Source of the DNA: Malus domestica
Lineage: Eukaryota; Streptophyta; Magnoliopsida; Rosales; Rosaceae
Direction: 5' to 3'
DNA length: 64,000 nt
Assembly (NCBI RefSeq): GCF_042453785.1
Contig: NC_091671.1
Span: 38,827,001-38,891,000 of the forward strand
Part shown: one piece after another, positions 52,455-64,000 of the stretch
Numbering within the stretch: the stretch's first letter is position 1
Layout of the letters: each line of letters begins with the position of its first letter
Made by a program: the position numbers and the translations under genes
Notes under the pieces: model-generated
What the model was told of the DNA's origin: nothing
The model's database searches: none
Seen by the model: only the letters and a program-made list of their open reading frames with translations

Positions 52455-52755
52455 TTCGGTAGCGGAGGCAAAACCAGGAGGTGGCCCACCCCTAAAAACA
52501 TAGAAAGTAGAGAGTGTGCTTACTTTGTTACGAAATTTCTTTGCTTGTATGAAATTAGGAACAAAAATATGATGTTTTAAATAAAATATTAGTAGGGTTT
52601 GAGATAATTTTCATACATGATTAAATATAGTTATTTTCTCGTTTTATGTTTTAAGGATGATTTCTTGTTAATATGTCCTCTCCCCCGCCCTCCCCTCCCC
52701 GCCTCCCCTCCCCCCCCCCTCTTCGGGGTGAAATTCTAACTCCGCCTATGAAGAT
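52455..52755. mobile_element. Probable small DNA-transposon relic with C-rich end
   Basis: The left end gtagcggaggcaaaacc and the right end read inversely (cataggcggagttagaattt) share a core gcggag and flank about 300 bp. A C/T-rich run lies at 52678-52722. These features recall widespread plant non-autonomous elements with GCGGAGGCA-type ends. No target duplication was confirmed. Confidence 0.4.
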
Positions 52756-52911
52756 GTTACTATAGATTAAACATGAATTCTCCAAGAATCTACGATCTTA
52801 AATCACATCTCCATACATAGCCAATTGACTGTAACATAGCTCAATTACTTCAACATCGAGAAGTCTCCAAGAAAAACAAAGAAGAGAACGTTCCAAGAAA
52901 CAAAAAAATAT

Positions 52912-52914
52912 AGA

Positions 52915-52938
<24 letters not shown>
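52912..52938. repeat. (TA)n microsatellite followed by T-run
   Basis: A TA dinucleotide run with a following T homopolymer to about 52950. Likely polymorphic; it may be the tail of an old retroposon. Confidence 0.7.
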
Positions 52939-52945
<7 letters not shown>

Positions 52946-53164
52946 TTTTGGACCAACAAATATAGATAATTATAAATAACATCATTGTGTGGAGAGGAGG
53001 CATAAGATCGAGTACTCCACCGAAATGGAGGAGGTGTATTAGTGGACTCTCCACTTATAATATGTCCTTTCATTACAATTTTTCGACCTTGTTCCTATCT
53101 GATGTCCTATCCTACATATATTGATATATGAATTTAAAGAGACCACGACCAAATTTTTGTGGCC

Positions 53165-53325
53165 CGCACAAATTTTGGGAAGATTTTTTCAATCTGCTGA
53201 TAACACGGCTTAGTACACAAGGGTAACAATATAGTTGATTATAATTTTTTTTTTTAACTTTCAACCAATTGTATTATAACAATTGCTATATTGGATCGTG
53301 TTTCTGACACACTAAAAATGGCTGA
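53165..53325. mobile_element. MITE-like inverted repeat
   Basis: The segment from about tttttcaatctgctgataac to gtgtttctgacacactaaaa carries imperfect inverted ends and a central block (ccaattgtattataaca) like the insert at 41430-41580. Boundaries uncertain. Confidence 0.45.
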
Positions 53326-53385
53326 TACAATTAATGGGTTAATTAAGGCTCCATATGGTATTTAGTTAGGAAGAGTCACGTTGCT

Positions 53386-53700
53386 TCTAGACTAGTGATG
53401 CTTTTGGGATTAGAAAATATGGTTTTCTTAAATAATTAATGTAGGATCAATGATTAATCATAAACGTGTGACATGCACTTGAAAGTTGTGGTGGAATATA
53501 TGATATGAATGGATCTGTTACTGCTCATATCACTATTTGTGTTCTAGACTAGTGATGCTTTTGGGATTAGAAAATATGGTTTTCTTAAATAATTAATGTA
53601 GGATCAATGATTAATCATAAGCGTGTGACATGCACTTGAAAGTTGTGGTGGAATATATGATATGAATGTATCTGTTAGTGCTCATATCACTATTTGTGTT
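53386..53700. repeat. Tandem duplication, 157-bp unit, two copies
   Basis: tctagactagtgatgctttt begins at 53386 and again at 53543. The copies differ at about four positions. Noncoding. A recent simple duplication. Confidence 0.9.
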
Positions 53701-55002
53701 TTGGTAAACTCCTGATATGCACACTTTTTCTACCTAACATCATATTATCATGTCAATAAGTGGTTATAATTTAAAAAAAAATGTTATTTGTGAAAATTAT
53801 TTAGTTATAATTTAAAAAATGTTATTTATTGTGAATAGAATTTTTATTAAGAATGTGATTGTGTATTATTAATTAAGAATGTCATTTGAAGATCAAATCT
53901 TCATAGGTTTGTATTACTCTCAATGCAAGAAAGAGAACTTATCATGATTAATATAAATATAGGTACAAGGTCAATGGGTGAGGATACAATTCTCATACAC
54001 ATGATTCATTCTCTTCCTGTTGTCCCATCTCTGCACCCACTTTTATAATTAGTTTCACAACATCATTTTCTTTCTAATACAATGTGATTTGTTTTTCATG
54101 CATACTTTTGTAAGTGAATACGATCACGATTTAATTTCGTTTACTTCACACAATTTTTTTAATTAAATAAACTAAAAAAAAATTAAACTATAAAGTTGAG
54201 GGGAACGTTATGTTTGGAATGTGATGTGCGAACGATCTATGTAATGATAATTTTTTTTTTTTTGTCAACCGATAGATTTTGTTAGATTATATGTTATATT
54301 AGCTAACGACGATGTTTGAACTCACACCGTTATACAAAAGCTCAACACATTTCCACCACTTTGAAAAATGACCACTTGCTATATAATGATATTATATTTT
54401 GACCACTATTGCATTTTCATAATGTTCATCACCGAGTGATTAATTGTTTCCTACCATCAATCATTATGATTTAGAAATTTATATTGCTTTAGCCAAAAGT
54501 ATATAAGTAGCTCATCCTTCGGTACGAATTTGGTACCAACCCATTATCTCAGTTAAACCTTTTAAAAAATAAATGGACCGTGAAAAATTATTAACCTTCC
54601 ACTTTCAGGGCATGATTCTGAAAAATGTTTTGGCGACAAGTAACTTGGTCATATCAAATTAAGTGGTTTTTTTTTTTTTTTTTTTTTTTTAATTTTATTT
54701 TAAAAGATCAGCTGGTGGCTACTAGTCACCCTTCTAAAGATAGGGAAGACTCATATAAGCATTTCAGTATCTCTCTAACCATTATCGTGTGTGATTCTTA
54801 AGCAGTAGATTGAAGCTTCAGATTTGGTGTTAGACAAAGCATTGTGTCCATTATTCAAGCCTTCATGATCTTTTAGAAGGCGTAAAAACAACTTCAACGG
54901 CGAAAGAAATTAAGGGCATAAACATACTAAAAAATTATAGTAAATGGAGTTTTAATGTGGTACGTAATCAACATTATCAACCTTTATTTATAAGTTCAAT
55001 GC
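53701..55002. other. A+T-rich intergenic DNA with SINE relic
   Basis: A minus-strand SINE relic at about 54250-54370 (T-run, then the inverse of a box-B-like gtgagttcaaac) resembles the one near 9560-9690. A 22-base T-run lies near 54670. No gene recognised. Confidence 0.45.
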
Positions 55003-55014
55003 GTTGGATAGTTT

Positions 55015-56321
55015 TTTTGACAAGCAACAATATTTGGTATTTCATTACTCAACCGAGAGCAATACATAGGCGCCAATTGGGTACAATCCTCCAATGACAA
55101 AAAAAAAAAAAAAAAGGTTTGGAGGTTAATTTGCGCAAATGAGACAATAATGGTAAACCCCTAAGCAACTATCACATGTACAGGAACTTCCTACAACACC
55201 CATACAAACCTATCACAGAAACAACATATAACAGATTTGTATAGGTGATTGCAAACAGTCACCGCTAAATAGCGCGGTCACATAAAGTCATCTCATGAGC
55301 GAGACAACATAAAGTCATCGTTAGTAGACGAGACCACATAATACAACACTTCAAGCAAAAGCCAAATACAGCCATTGTTGCGGCGCAGCCACAACACTTA
55401 CTAGGTGAGACAATTAAGCTAGACTAAACTAGCTCAAAACTAAACTAACCTAAATTAAACTAAACTAGGCTAAAATAAACTAATGGAATCACAAAATGGA
55501 CACTATACGATGGAAGGATAGGACCCTCAGGCAAGGATCACAGCGGTGCGACAACATAAGATAGGTCTGGTTGCCACATCCATAAATCCAGTAGAGCAGC
55601 AACTATGAACCGCATGCGGCAAAGGTTCCAGATGCGACCATTGACAAGAAGCCCAAACAAAGCCACCGCTAGATTTGCATGCCCAAACCAAAGCAACACC
55701 ACTAAGGAGGCGCTACACTCTAATTTGAGCATGGATTTCGACAAGTCCATAACACCAAAGTAGAGTGACGAAGTGTGGCTCCAATCCACCAGCAGCCATA
55801 ATTCCAAGCACAGATCACACGCCATACCTTGAGGCAAGGAAAATGCCTTGAGCAAGGCAAAACCCGGATCTAGGGGAGGCGTGAAGCTAAGAGTCAAAAC
55901 GGCGAGAGAGAAGACCCACCTGCATCCGCAGACCCACCCTTGCACCCAGAGCACAAACGCCATAAACAAGAGAATCTTGAGAAGGGCAAGGTCTGGATCT
56001 GGAGGTTGGGGGAAAGACACGAAAAGGGGAAGAGGGTGGAGGGTTAAAAAGATTGGGTTTGGGAAGATGGCATAAAGAAACAGAGGGGGAGGTGGATGGC
56101 GAGGCTTGGGAAATCTGGGATGAAAGGGGGGAATAGAGGGGAAAGGGAGGACGGTAAGAAGGGAAGAAGGCTAGGAGAAGAAAGAGAATCTGCTATCGGC
56201 CCTCAGCCTTAGCCAGAGGCCACTAGCCATGGAAGAAGGTTAGGGTTTGAAACTGGTTTGAGAGGGTTTCTAGAGGGAAATGATTTCTAGAGAGAGCGAG
56301 AGAAATTTACTGTACCATTGT
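55015..56321 (-). mobile_element. Non-autonomous LINE-like insertion
   Basis: Flanks gttggatagttt (55003-55014) and gttagatagttt (56322-56333) match 11 of 12, a target duplication. On the minus strand the right end is a pyrimidine-rich start (ctctcgctctctctag, then aaccctaacc) and the left end is a short A-run, as for retroposed DNA. A 160-codon ORF (55538-56020, minus) is hydrophobic and Trp/Leu-rich with no resemblance to endonuclease or RT. It looks like a LINE-mobilised or internally deleted element. A short repetitive stretch of aaactaa-type units lies at 55420-55485. Confidence 0.6.
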
Positions 56322-56783
56322 GTTAGATAGTTTAATTGTTAGTTTTCATTGTACCTGTGGGAGGTAAAGAAAACTCACAATGAGTTTGTGGCTCAAATAG
56401 TTAAAAACAATTATCTTTGCACTCAGAAATTTTTGGTTCGATTTACCCTCACTTATATAACAAAGATTATTAAAAAAAAAGAGAGAAAACAAATTTTTTA
56501 TTCCCTTAAGAGATTTCAACCTAAGATTCAAGTTCTATTTCAAAGAACAAAAATGAAAAAACAACCTGATATTGACTCAATACAAAAAAATTGGTCAAGT
56601 TAATTGAAAATTCTATACATCCGATGTATGACATGCATTAGAGTAACATATTATTAGATGTGTACTCAAGAATTTTCAACAAAAAATCGAACGATCAAGA
56701 ATCTCACTGTGTGCATATTAGAAATAACCTTAGGTTGACTTTCTTTGTTTCTTTTCTAAGTCCAAGAGCGTGGCGGGCATAAG

Positions 56784-57741
56784 CAAGGCCGGCCCTGAGA
56801 ATTTGGGGGCCCTAGGCGAGCCTTCGAAATGGGGCCCTAGAGTTCTCTGACTCCCGACCCTTTGTACATTGACATGTGTAAAAAAAATTCACTAAATACA
56901 TGAAAAGTCTATTTCTACATCAAATATCATTAAAAATTAATATCAAAAGAATAAAGATATACAAACATTACTCAAATATTAGTATATTACCCGTCTCGCA
57001 TTTTTAGATGCAAATGCACTTATTAAGTTTACATAATCTAATTTTTCAACCAATTCAAACCGAAAGAGAAGTCCCTACCCATTACGCCGAATTCCAATCA
57101 TTTTTCTATTGTTACAATGTTACTTATTATATTCAGTAAATGAATGAATAGTTGGATTACAGAGACAACATCTTACAACTAGGAAAAATACTAGAGTGAA
57201 GAGAATAGTAATTTTCGTATACACGCCTAGGCTGACGAAACGGATTTAAATAATTTATTATATATTATATAAACTAATTAATTTGAACATTTAATAATGT
57301 CATTTTTCTAAAAGGTGAGAGTTTTGGCCCTTTAGGTACATAATAATGATATATGTGGTGTGATCTTAAAATAGGATAATAAAACCCCATAAAAATAAAC
57401 ATAAAGGTGATATTTAAGAGAGAAGCAAAAAAGTAAAAATAAGATGGTGAAGACTATTTAAAGAGGAGAAAATGTGCAAATATATAAATAAAAAAAGATG
57501 GTGGAACCATCTTAAATAAAATCGTGCAATTAAAATGATGTTAGAAATGGGGTTGTCTTCTTCCTCGTGCGAGACTGACTCTACAACAAAAGATTTCCAA
57601 ATTCCGACTTTTACATATAAGCCCGCATAGCTCCCGTCCATCATCGTCCAGACCCATCTAACTCCGCCTAAAAATTGGGGACTCTTCTGAAGTGAAGGCC
57701 TAGGCAGGCGCCTACTACGGCTATCCTTAGGGCCGGCTCTG
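56784..57741. mobile_element. Non-autonomous hAT element, 958 bp
   Basis: The 8-mer ggcataag flanks the segment at 56776-56783 and 57742-57749. Ends are caaggccggccctgag on the left and cagagccggccctaag read from the right, the c-a-g-g-GCCGGCCC type of hAT termini. No transposase ORF is present. Interior is A+T rich. Confidence 0.85.
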
Positions 57742-57749
57742 GGCATAAG

Positions 57750-60606
57750 GTGGATGATTATGGATGATAGTGCCTCATCCAATAACGATGTAAAAGTAAG
57801 AGGAAATCAGAACAAAAGGCGAAAGAAAGAGACAAGATTGATATACAAGTGAAACGAATGTACGGCTGATGGTTTCCGTGGCACGGACTTAAGAGATAAA
57901 AAGTTGTTTGCCTATTGTTAATTTGGTAGGTATATGTCCCCTGTCGCCACCAAAACTTATTACAGTCGTTTAACTCTTCATCATTTATCCCAAATCCTAA
58001 TTGCTTTGCTGACACATCGGAAGTCAAATATAAAAACAAACCCGAACAGTCATCTTTTTTTTTTAAAGTAAGACAAATAGTGGCAAGTTACGGTTATCCA
58101 CTTCTTTCGAGGATCCCGAATGGTCATTTTTTAATAGTATTTTGAAACATTAGAGAATTAAAAAACATTTTCAAATTTTGATTAATAATATACAAGATGA
58201 ATGAAAATAATACCCTAAAGTTGCTTATGTAGTCATAGGAAAAATCCTAAATGCAATTGAAAATAAAACTAATTCAAGATTACAAAAGTTCTGAAAACAC
58301 TCCTAAAACTTTAAAGCTATTTTAACATTTAAACGTTGTTAAAACATCAAAATCAAACACCGAAAAGGAATCATGGGGCCAAATCAAATACCGAAAACCT
58401 TGAAAACAATATTCACTGCAACTAGCCCGAACTTGCTGTTCGAATAAGCTTTTCTAGCCCCTCGTCATTTTCTCCTTTTTGTGTCGTATACAATGTACAT
58501 GGCTGAAATATGCCCTATGTAAGAAAGATTAGGGATTCATATTCACTCGCTTGAATTGCTTCCAAATAACTTACATATTATGAGGTTTACATTCTTATAT
58601 TACATGAGAGCGACAAACACAAAGACGTATTCACCGTAAATTAATTATTCACCAGGATGTATACATGAAGATATGTTATGATTTGTATTACTTAATTGAT
58701 ATGAAGTTTTGCGTGACAACAGTTTCATGTTATGTTTTTATGAATATAAATCGTGCTCAAGGTTCAAAACTTAACATATATATTAATCTTTCTGATGATT
58801 GGAAGCTATAGCCTATATTCCTTGTTAATTTGAAGACAAATTTGGAACACTGACTTCAATTTCTTTATATTTCTATATAAAAAAAAAGGAATTTAAACTT
58901 GAAATCTCTACCAACATTACAAAATAAAAGTATACAAGGAAGACTTAAATTATATATTTGGATGGTCTTATATATGACACTTAGATTAAATTTCGTTAGT
59001 GGTTGTGACCATCATCATTCGTAAATATTTTTCAACCCCGTGTTGGATTCGTGTCCAATTAGCTTATAGATAGAGCTTTTGTGGAAGGTACTAATCGTAC
59101 TTGAACAAAGATGATAGGTACTAATCGAACTTCTCCAACAAAAGTAGTTTTAAATTAAGAGCGCCAATCGTGCTATGATCTATTATTCCAAAACTTAATT
59201 AATTACACCTAAATCTAGGTTTTGCCTTTTGTTCATTAGTGGCTATGGTCTATTATTCCAAAACTTAAATTAATTAGACCTAAATCTAGGTTTTACCTTT
59301 TGTTCATTAGTCAATGTGCTAATATATGGTTGGATGTTAAGAATATGTATATATGAGTGATAAATTTTTTAGGCCCAGTATATGATTCACTACCAACATT
59401 ATCAATATTGTCTCCAAATTTAATCACCAATTACTATGTGTAGGCTTTTATCACAAAAAAGTCTCGATGATATTAAGAGTATAATTTTCTCATATATAAG
59501 TCATTTTGTTATATTTTCGATGTGAGATTCTATTCTCCAACAAAGAGGATAGCGTGCATTCAAATGACCTTGTATAAGCAAGCTAAGTTGTGAGGGTGGG
59601 TAGAATGATGAGTATGAGTATGCTAGATCTAGGATTTGAAACCCATCCAATAAAAAAAAACACAAAATTGCACATAACTCATGATCATTTACAAATTTTA
59701 CCCCATCTTCCCTCCCTCATTCATTACTCTTCTTTAGTGCTGGACGACAGAAAGATTTTTAATTAATTTGGTGGAGGTCAAATCTTTAATGGAAGAGCTC
59801 CACGCATGGCGCATTGTCTTGCCATTTTTAGCCAAGCAATGTAAGGTTCCCTAGTCCAACAAGTTAACAAAATTTGCTTTGAAACTTTATTAAGAACTCG
59901 TACTAGTACTATAGTTATAATCAAAGAGACACTGAGTGGTTCTATGAATTCAGTCCATGCGATTCAAGAAGTTGTTTCATTTTTATCTACAGTTGCTTAA
60001 TCAAAATTTTAATAAGTGACGTTTATTAATTGATGCTCTATCCTACGCAGGTGGTTGTTAACTGAAATATCCATTTAAAAGAATTAAGAGTACATGCACA
60101 TCTGTATATGCATTAATTTGATCAGGATGATGCTAATTTATCATGTAATTAACTATAAGAACAGATTCAGAAATTAAAAATTCCTGGCTAGCTCAACGTA
60201 AGCAAATTGTTGACAGCTAAAATGTATGCTGTTAAGCTTAGGCATAGCTGAATTAGGCCATGTTCATGTTATCTAACTAAAATTAGGTCATTACTTTCTT
60301 AATTTAATTTCTAAGCTTTTTATTCATAGTCTTCATTAGTTCATCCTTTCTTTTTCAGCCCAATTTACTGGTTTGTGCTTCTCATGTCTTGCCTCTTTCT
60401 TAGAATGCATGCGTGCAGAGTCATGCACCACGTATACATATAACTATCAGTTGCACAACAACCTTTATGAAAATTAATCGTAGTGATTGATGGTTCTTCA
60501 ATACTCTTAATTCATATGATTTCATATATGAAGAATGTAGAATGATACGTGGACTATGTCCAGAGATTTCAAAACTGCCAATGTAACTAAAAACATATAA
60601 ACTATA
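57750..60606. other. A+T-rich intergenic DNA; no gene recognised
   Basis: Only short ORFs with no resemblance to known families. The one local structure noticed is the tandem duplication at 59171-59311. Confidence 0.45.
59171..59311. repeat. Tandem duplication, about 70-bp unit, two copies
   Basis: tctattattccaaaactta with cctaaatctaggtttt and ccttttgttcattagt occurs twice about 70 bp apart, with a few substitutions. Noncoding. Confidence 0.85.
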
Positions 60607-60611
60607 GCATA

Positions 60612-61193
60612 TGTGAGGGTGTGAAGGTAAAAAGAGTCTCGCATTGGTGAAAGGAGAAACCTTGCAAAGGCTTATAAGAGGTTGGGCTACTCCCAATATT
60701 GCAAATTGGTTTTATGGTAGAACCTTAACTTTCTTCATGGTATTAGAGCTGGTTGTCCCATGTATGAAGTTTAATAGCCACACGTGTTCCACGTCATCTG
60801 AGCTCAACGGCCACACATGTTCCACGTCATCTGAGTTGTGTTGTCCACGTGCATTGCCAATTGATTTTATCGTGGAACTTCAACTTTCTTCGGGGTATTA
60901 GAGTAGGTTGGCCCACGTGTGAAGTCCAATGGCCACACGTGCTCCACGTTACCCAATTTGTGTAGTTCACGTATTTGGCTTGAAAATTTACCATACGTGA
61001 GGGGGCGTGTGAGGCTGTGAAGGTAAAAAGAGTCCCACATTGGTGAAGGAGAAACCTTGGAATGACTTTAAGAGGTTGGATTATTCCACATTGGTGAAGG
61101 AGAAACCTTGGAATGACTTTTAAGAGGTTGGGTTATTCCTCATATTGCCAATTATTTTTATGGTAGAACATCAACTTTCTCCAACATATAGTT
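60612..61193 (+). mobile_element. TRIM (miniature LTR retrotransposon)
   Basis: LTR-like ends at 60612-60737 and 61018-61193 both begin tgtgagg and share gtgaaggtaaaaagagtc. The first ends cttca directly before tggtattagagctgg, which resembles the initiator-Met tRNA primer site. A purine tract gtgagggggcg precedes the second. Flanks gcata and acata match 4 of 5. No protein is encoded, total about 580 bp. The internal region and the 3' LTR each carry a further internal duplication. Confidence 0.75.
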
Positions 61194-61244
61194 CCCAACT
61201 TTCTGTTAATTTTGAAGGGAAACAAATCATCTTAGAAGAAGCTA

Positions 61245-61427
61245 CTTAGTACTATGGTCTAGTGGTTAGTACTACGATCTAATAATATTTCTCTTCACTT
61301 GTAAGTGAGAGGTCTTAGGTTCGATTCTCACTGAAGACGAATTTGAAACACATTATTGTTAGCCAATAGCTTATCCCACTTTCCCATCCCTTTAGTGTGG
61401 ATAATATCATTTGTTCCAAAAAACAAA
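61245..61427 (+). mobile_element. tRNA-derived SINE with 19-bp target duplication
   Basis: Bracketed by atcatcttagaagaagcta (61226-61244) and atcaacttaggagaagcta (61428-61446), 17 of 19 identical. Contains a box-A-like tggtctagtggttagtac and box-B-like ggttcgattct, ending in an A-rich tail. The left 30 bp is partly duplicated. Confidence 0.85.
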
Positions 61428-61660
61428 ATCAACTTAGGAGAAGCTAGCCAACATGATCACGTAACAGCCAACGATATCGTATATGGCCAACACAAAAAGA
61501 TGTTTACCAAGAAAATGCCATAAGAACCATAGAAAATAGAGCGTGGCATCTCCACTACGAGTAAAACGTGGTGTCATTTTCTAGTTGATCATCACTGTGT
61601 GACTTAATAGGCGTCAGTGTACGTTTTTAGCATTTTAAAATCTAAAATAGTCCAGATTTT

Positions 61661-61835
61661 CGTCATTCAATATTATAGTTTGGTGGTATTCCTCTTCACT
61701 TAGAAGTGAGAGGTCTTTGGTTTGAATCTCGTTGATGGCAAATTTGATACCAAATTAGATTGCCCATTGTGTGGCTTAGCCGAACTCATCTCCCATTAGT
61801 GTTAAAATATCAATGTATTAAACAAAAAAAGATTT
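61661..61835 (+). mobile_element. Second copy of the same SINE family
   Basis: Shares cctcttcacttagaagtgag with ggtttgaatctc and a terminal A-run with the SINE at 61245. Flanked by tccagattt at 61651 and 61836. More diverged than its neighbour. Confidence 0.7.
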
Positions 61836-62640
61836 TCCAGATTTCATATCCTTTTTTTTAAGAAGAATTGATTGGTAATTTTTTCCCCTAATTTGTGATA
61901 TCCGATTAATATACTTTATCACAGGATCAGCCACACGTTTTCTTATTCCAACCTAACTTTCTTAAGTATTTTATTGTACAAATGCATACACGAATATATT
62001 TTATCGAAAAAAAAAAATATATGCTAGTAATAGTCACTCGCTCACGGATGTAATTAACTCTGAATACATTAAGTTTATTATCAAGCCTACATGTATCAAT
62101 GATTTGTTGATCAACCTTGCATGATAGGACATAGAAAACCTTCGCATGTTTGCAAGTTGTGAGCACTAAGCTTGGTGATCAACCACAACGATGAAAATGC
62201 GATAATAATTTATCTGCGGCATTGGCACAATATTGCGCATAGAAAAATGTTGTTGCGAAAAGACAATTCTCCATATATATTATATACTGAATTGGCATTG
62301 GCACAATATCTTGCCTGCAAGCGTGCTCCACTAAGGTGACTATAATTTTAATAATTTCATTCAAAAGTTCAAAACCCTACTTCTGATAAATGCTCCTTAA
62401 ATTGAAGTGCAAAACCTCTGCTAGCTAAGCCCTGGTTTGGGATTGAGGTGATTTTAAAAATTGGGTATGAAAAAAAGTTATGAAGGTTTTTGGTGTTTGG
62501 TAAATGTGGAGCAAAAAATAATCACAAGGTGACACGTGGATTCTTGGGTAAAAGAGGACAAAAATACCCTTGAGTCATACTGAGATTCCTACACACGAGC
62601 AGCGGGCAATTATCCCTAAACCAAGTCAAAAGTGCCCAAA
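61836..62640. other. A+T-rich intergenic DNA; no gene recognised
   Basis: No supported ORF. Near 62428 the phrase ccctggtttgggattgaggt resembles a MITE terminus, but no partner end was confirmed. Confidence 0.35.
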
Positions 62641-62753
62641 AAAGGTAACAAATTCAAAGTTATCTCATCCATCCTCATCTTAGGTAATTACTTCATAACC
62701 TATAAATTATTTCATATAAATAGAGATTAATTGGCTAATTAATGGATTAATTC

Positions 62754-63790
62754 CTAATTAATCCATTAATCACCAATTTAATCACCCATTATATCAAATA
62801 AGTCACCCAAATTAATCCCAAAAGCTAGACAAAACCGGCCACCTCCCTTTGCTCCTTACCTTTCTTATTTTCTCCACTTTATTACCTAAATAAAGTTAGT
62901 CATTCAATTCGATAACCCCCCATTTATTTCTTTCATATTTAATTAGCTAATAAATTGGCTAATTAAACCACAAATTCAACAAAAAATCCACAAGTTGGCC
63001 GGCCACTTTCTCTCTTAAGTGGACAGGCCTAACCCTATAAATAGGCTCCCATTTTCACCAAACACTCATTCCAACACTTTGGCAAAAATCTCAAAATTCT
63101 CTAAACACTCTTTATATCTAAATTCTAACTTTGGCATCGGAGGTTCTTCGGGCAAAACGCCCCCATTCATCGTGAGCACGTGAGGCTCTTGCTCTTAACC
63201 TAAGGTGTTAATTGTTTTGTAGGTGCAAAATTGTCCAAGATCAAGGAGGAAGAAATTTGCATCCACAAATTAATTAATCCATTAATCACCAATTTAATCA
63301 CCCATTATATCAAATAAGTCACCCAAATTAATCCCAAAAGCTAGTCAAAACCGGCCACCTCCCTTTGTTCCTTACCTTTCTGATTTTCTTCACTTTATTA
63401 CCCAAATAAAGTTAGTCATTCAATTTGATAACCCCCCATTTATTTCTTTCATATTCAATTAGCCAATAAATTGGCTAATTAAACCACAAATTCAACAAAA
63501 AATCCACAAGTTGGCCGGCCACTTTCTCTCTTAAGTGGAATGGCCTAGCCCTATAAATAGGCTCCAATTTTCACCAAACACTCATTCCAACACTTTGGCA
63601 AAAATCCCAAAATTCTCTAAACACTCTTTCTCTCTAAATTCTAACTTTGGCATCGAAGGTTCTTCGGCCAAAGCCCCCCTCATTCATCGTGGGGGCGTGA
63701 GGCTCTTGGCCTTAACCTAAGGTGTTAATTGTTTTGTAGGTGCAAAATTGTCCAAGATCAAGGAGGAAGAAAATTGCATCCACAGTAAAC
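62754..63790 (+). repeat. Tandemly duplicated LTR-like promoter unit, 516-bp period
   Basis: atccattaatcaccaattta begins at 62761 and 63277; the two copies stay alignable for the full period with about 5 percent differences. Each has a strong TATA motif (ccctataaataggctcc, near 63033 and 63549), a downstream leader (caaaattctctaaacactct) and an identical block ending gtgcaaaattgtccaagatc. This is the layout of an LTR with promoter and leader, probably of a gypsy-type element, but no coding region lies inside the window. The inverted ggattaattcctaattaatcc at 62743-62763 could form a hairpin. Confidence 0.65.
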
Positions 63791-64000
63791 TCTCAAAATC
63801 AGCTCTATTTCAAAGTTTTGGATGAAAATAAACCCAAAACTTGAAGCTGCAAATAGCAACTTCCAAAAACCACCTTATTTCAAAAACACGGGTGAACAGT
63901 AAATCTTTAATGAATTTTTCAATAACCCCAAAATTGCCCTCATTTCCTTACATTTTCAGAACGCCTTTTGCATTCAGCACGCACTCGCAAAACCCGAACC

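Noticed and set aside
55538..56020. 160-codon hydrophobic minus-strand ORF as a membrane protein gene
   Set aside because: Lies inside an insertion with target duplication; Trp/Leu richness follows from composition; no start context or homology.

Overview
The window is nuclear DNA of a dicot plant, most likely a woody Rosaceae of the apple/pear tribe (Malus or Pyrus). The grounds are GT-AG multi-exon genes, AT-rich intergenic DNA packed with nested transposable elements, plant-type copia, RTE-LINE, Au-SINE, hAT and Mutator-like MITE families, and a TT8-type bHLH gene. The genus is recalled from repeat and gene resemblance and was not tested by search. No bacterial operon, CRISPR array or phage-like system is present.

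Layout. 1-4684: decayed copia retrotransposon ending in one LTR. 4700-5700: duplicated AT-rich repeat with a 24-25-bp minisatellite. 6530-6790: unidentified gene fragment. 7700-8821: Pack-MULE-like element carrying a DEAH-helicase exon fragment, with a younger MITE nested in it. 10542-11428: 887-bp foldback element. 12308-14756 (+): five-exon gene for an uncharacterised plant protein of 186 aa. 15462-27791 (+): SCY2, the second plastid SecY translocase, 13 exons and 573 aa. Its last intron is 8.1 kb and holds an Au SINE, a truncated RTE LINE, a large tandem-repeat element with its own 226-aa ORF, and an RTE LINE with a long intact reverse-transcriptase ORF. 28903-30200 (+): p31comet-like MAD2-binding protein, 258 aa. 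31257-35692 (+): intron-containing pseudogene of the DNA-repair/TFIIH helicase XPD, broken at Walker A, the Fe-S region and the DEAH box.

36659-43719 (-): TT8-type bHLH regulator of the flavonoid pathway, 709 aa in seven exons, with SINE and MITE insertions in its introns. 45754-50500: copia element with both LTRs, about 2 kb upstream of that gene. 50500-64000: no host gene recognised. This part holds a MITE inside a MITE, several tandem duplications, a LINE-like insertion, a non-autonomous hAT, a TRIM with duplicated primer-binding region, SINEs, and a tandemly duplicated LTR-like promoter unit running to the window end.

The four intact genes (unknown plant protein, SCY2, p31comet, TT8-like bHLH) are ordinary unlinked housekeeping or regulatory functions and do not form a pathway. 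The main interest is how transposons have reshaped the locus. Exon boundaries were set by hand from splice consensus, phase and protein continuity; all coding sums divide by three.
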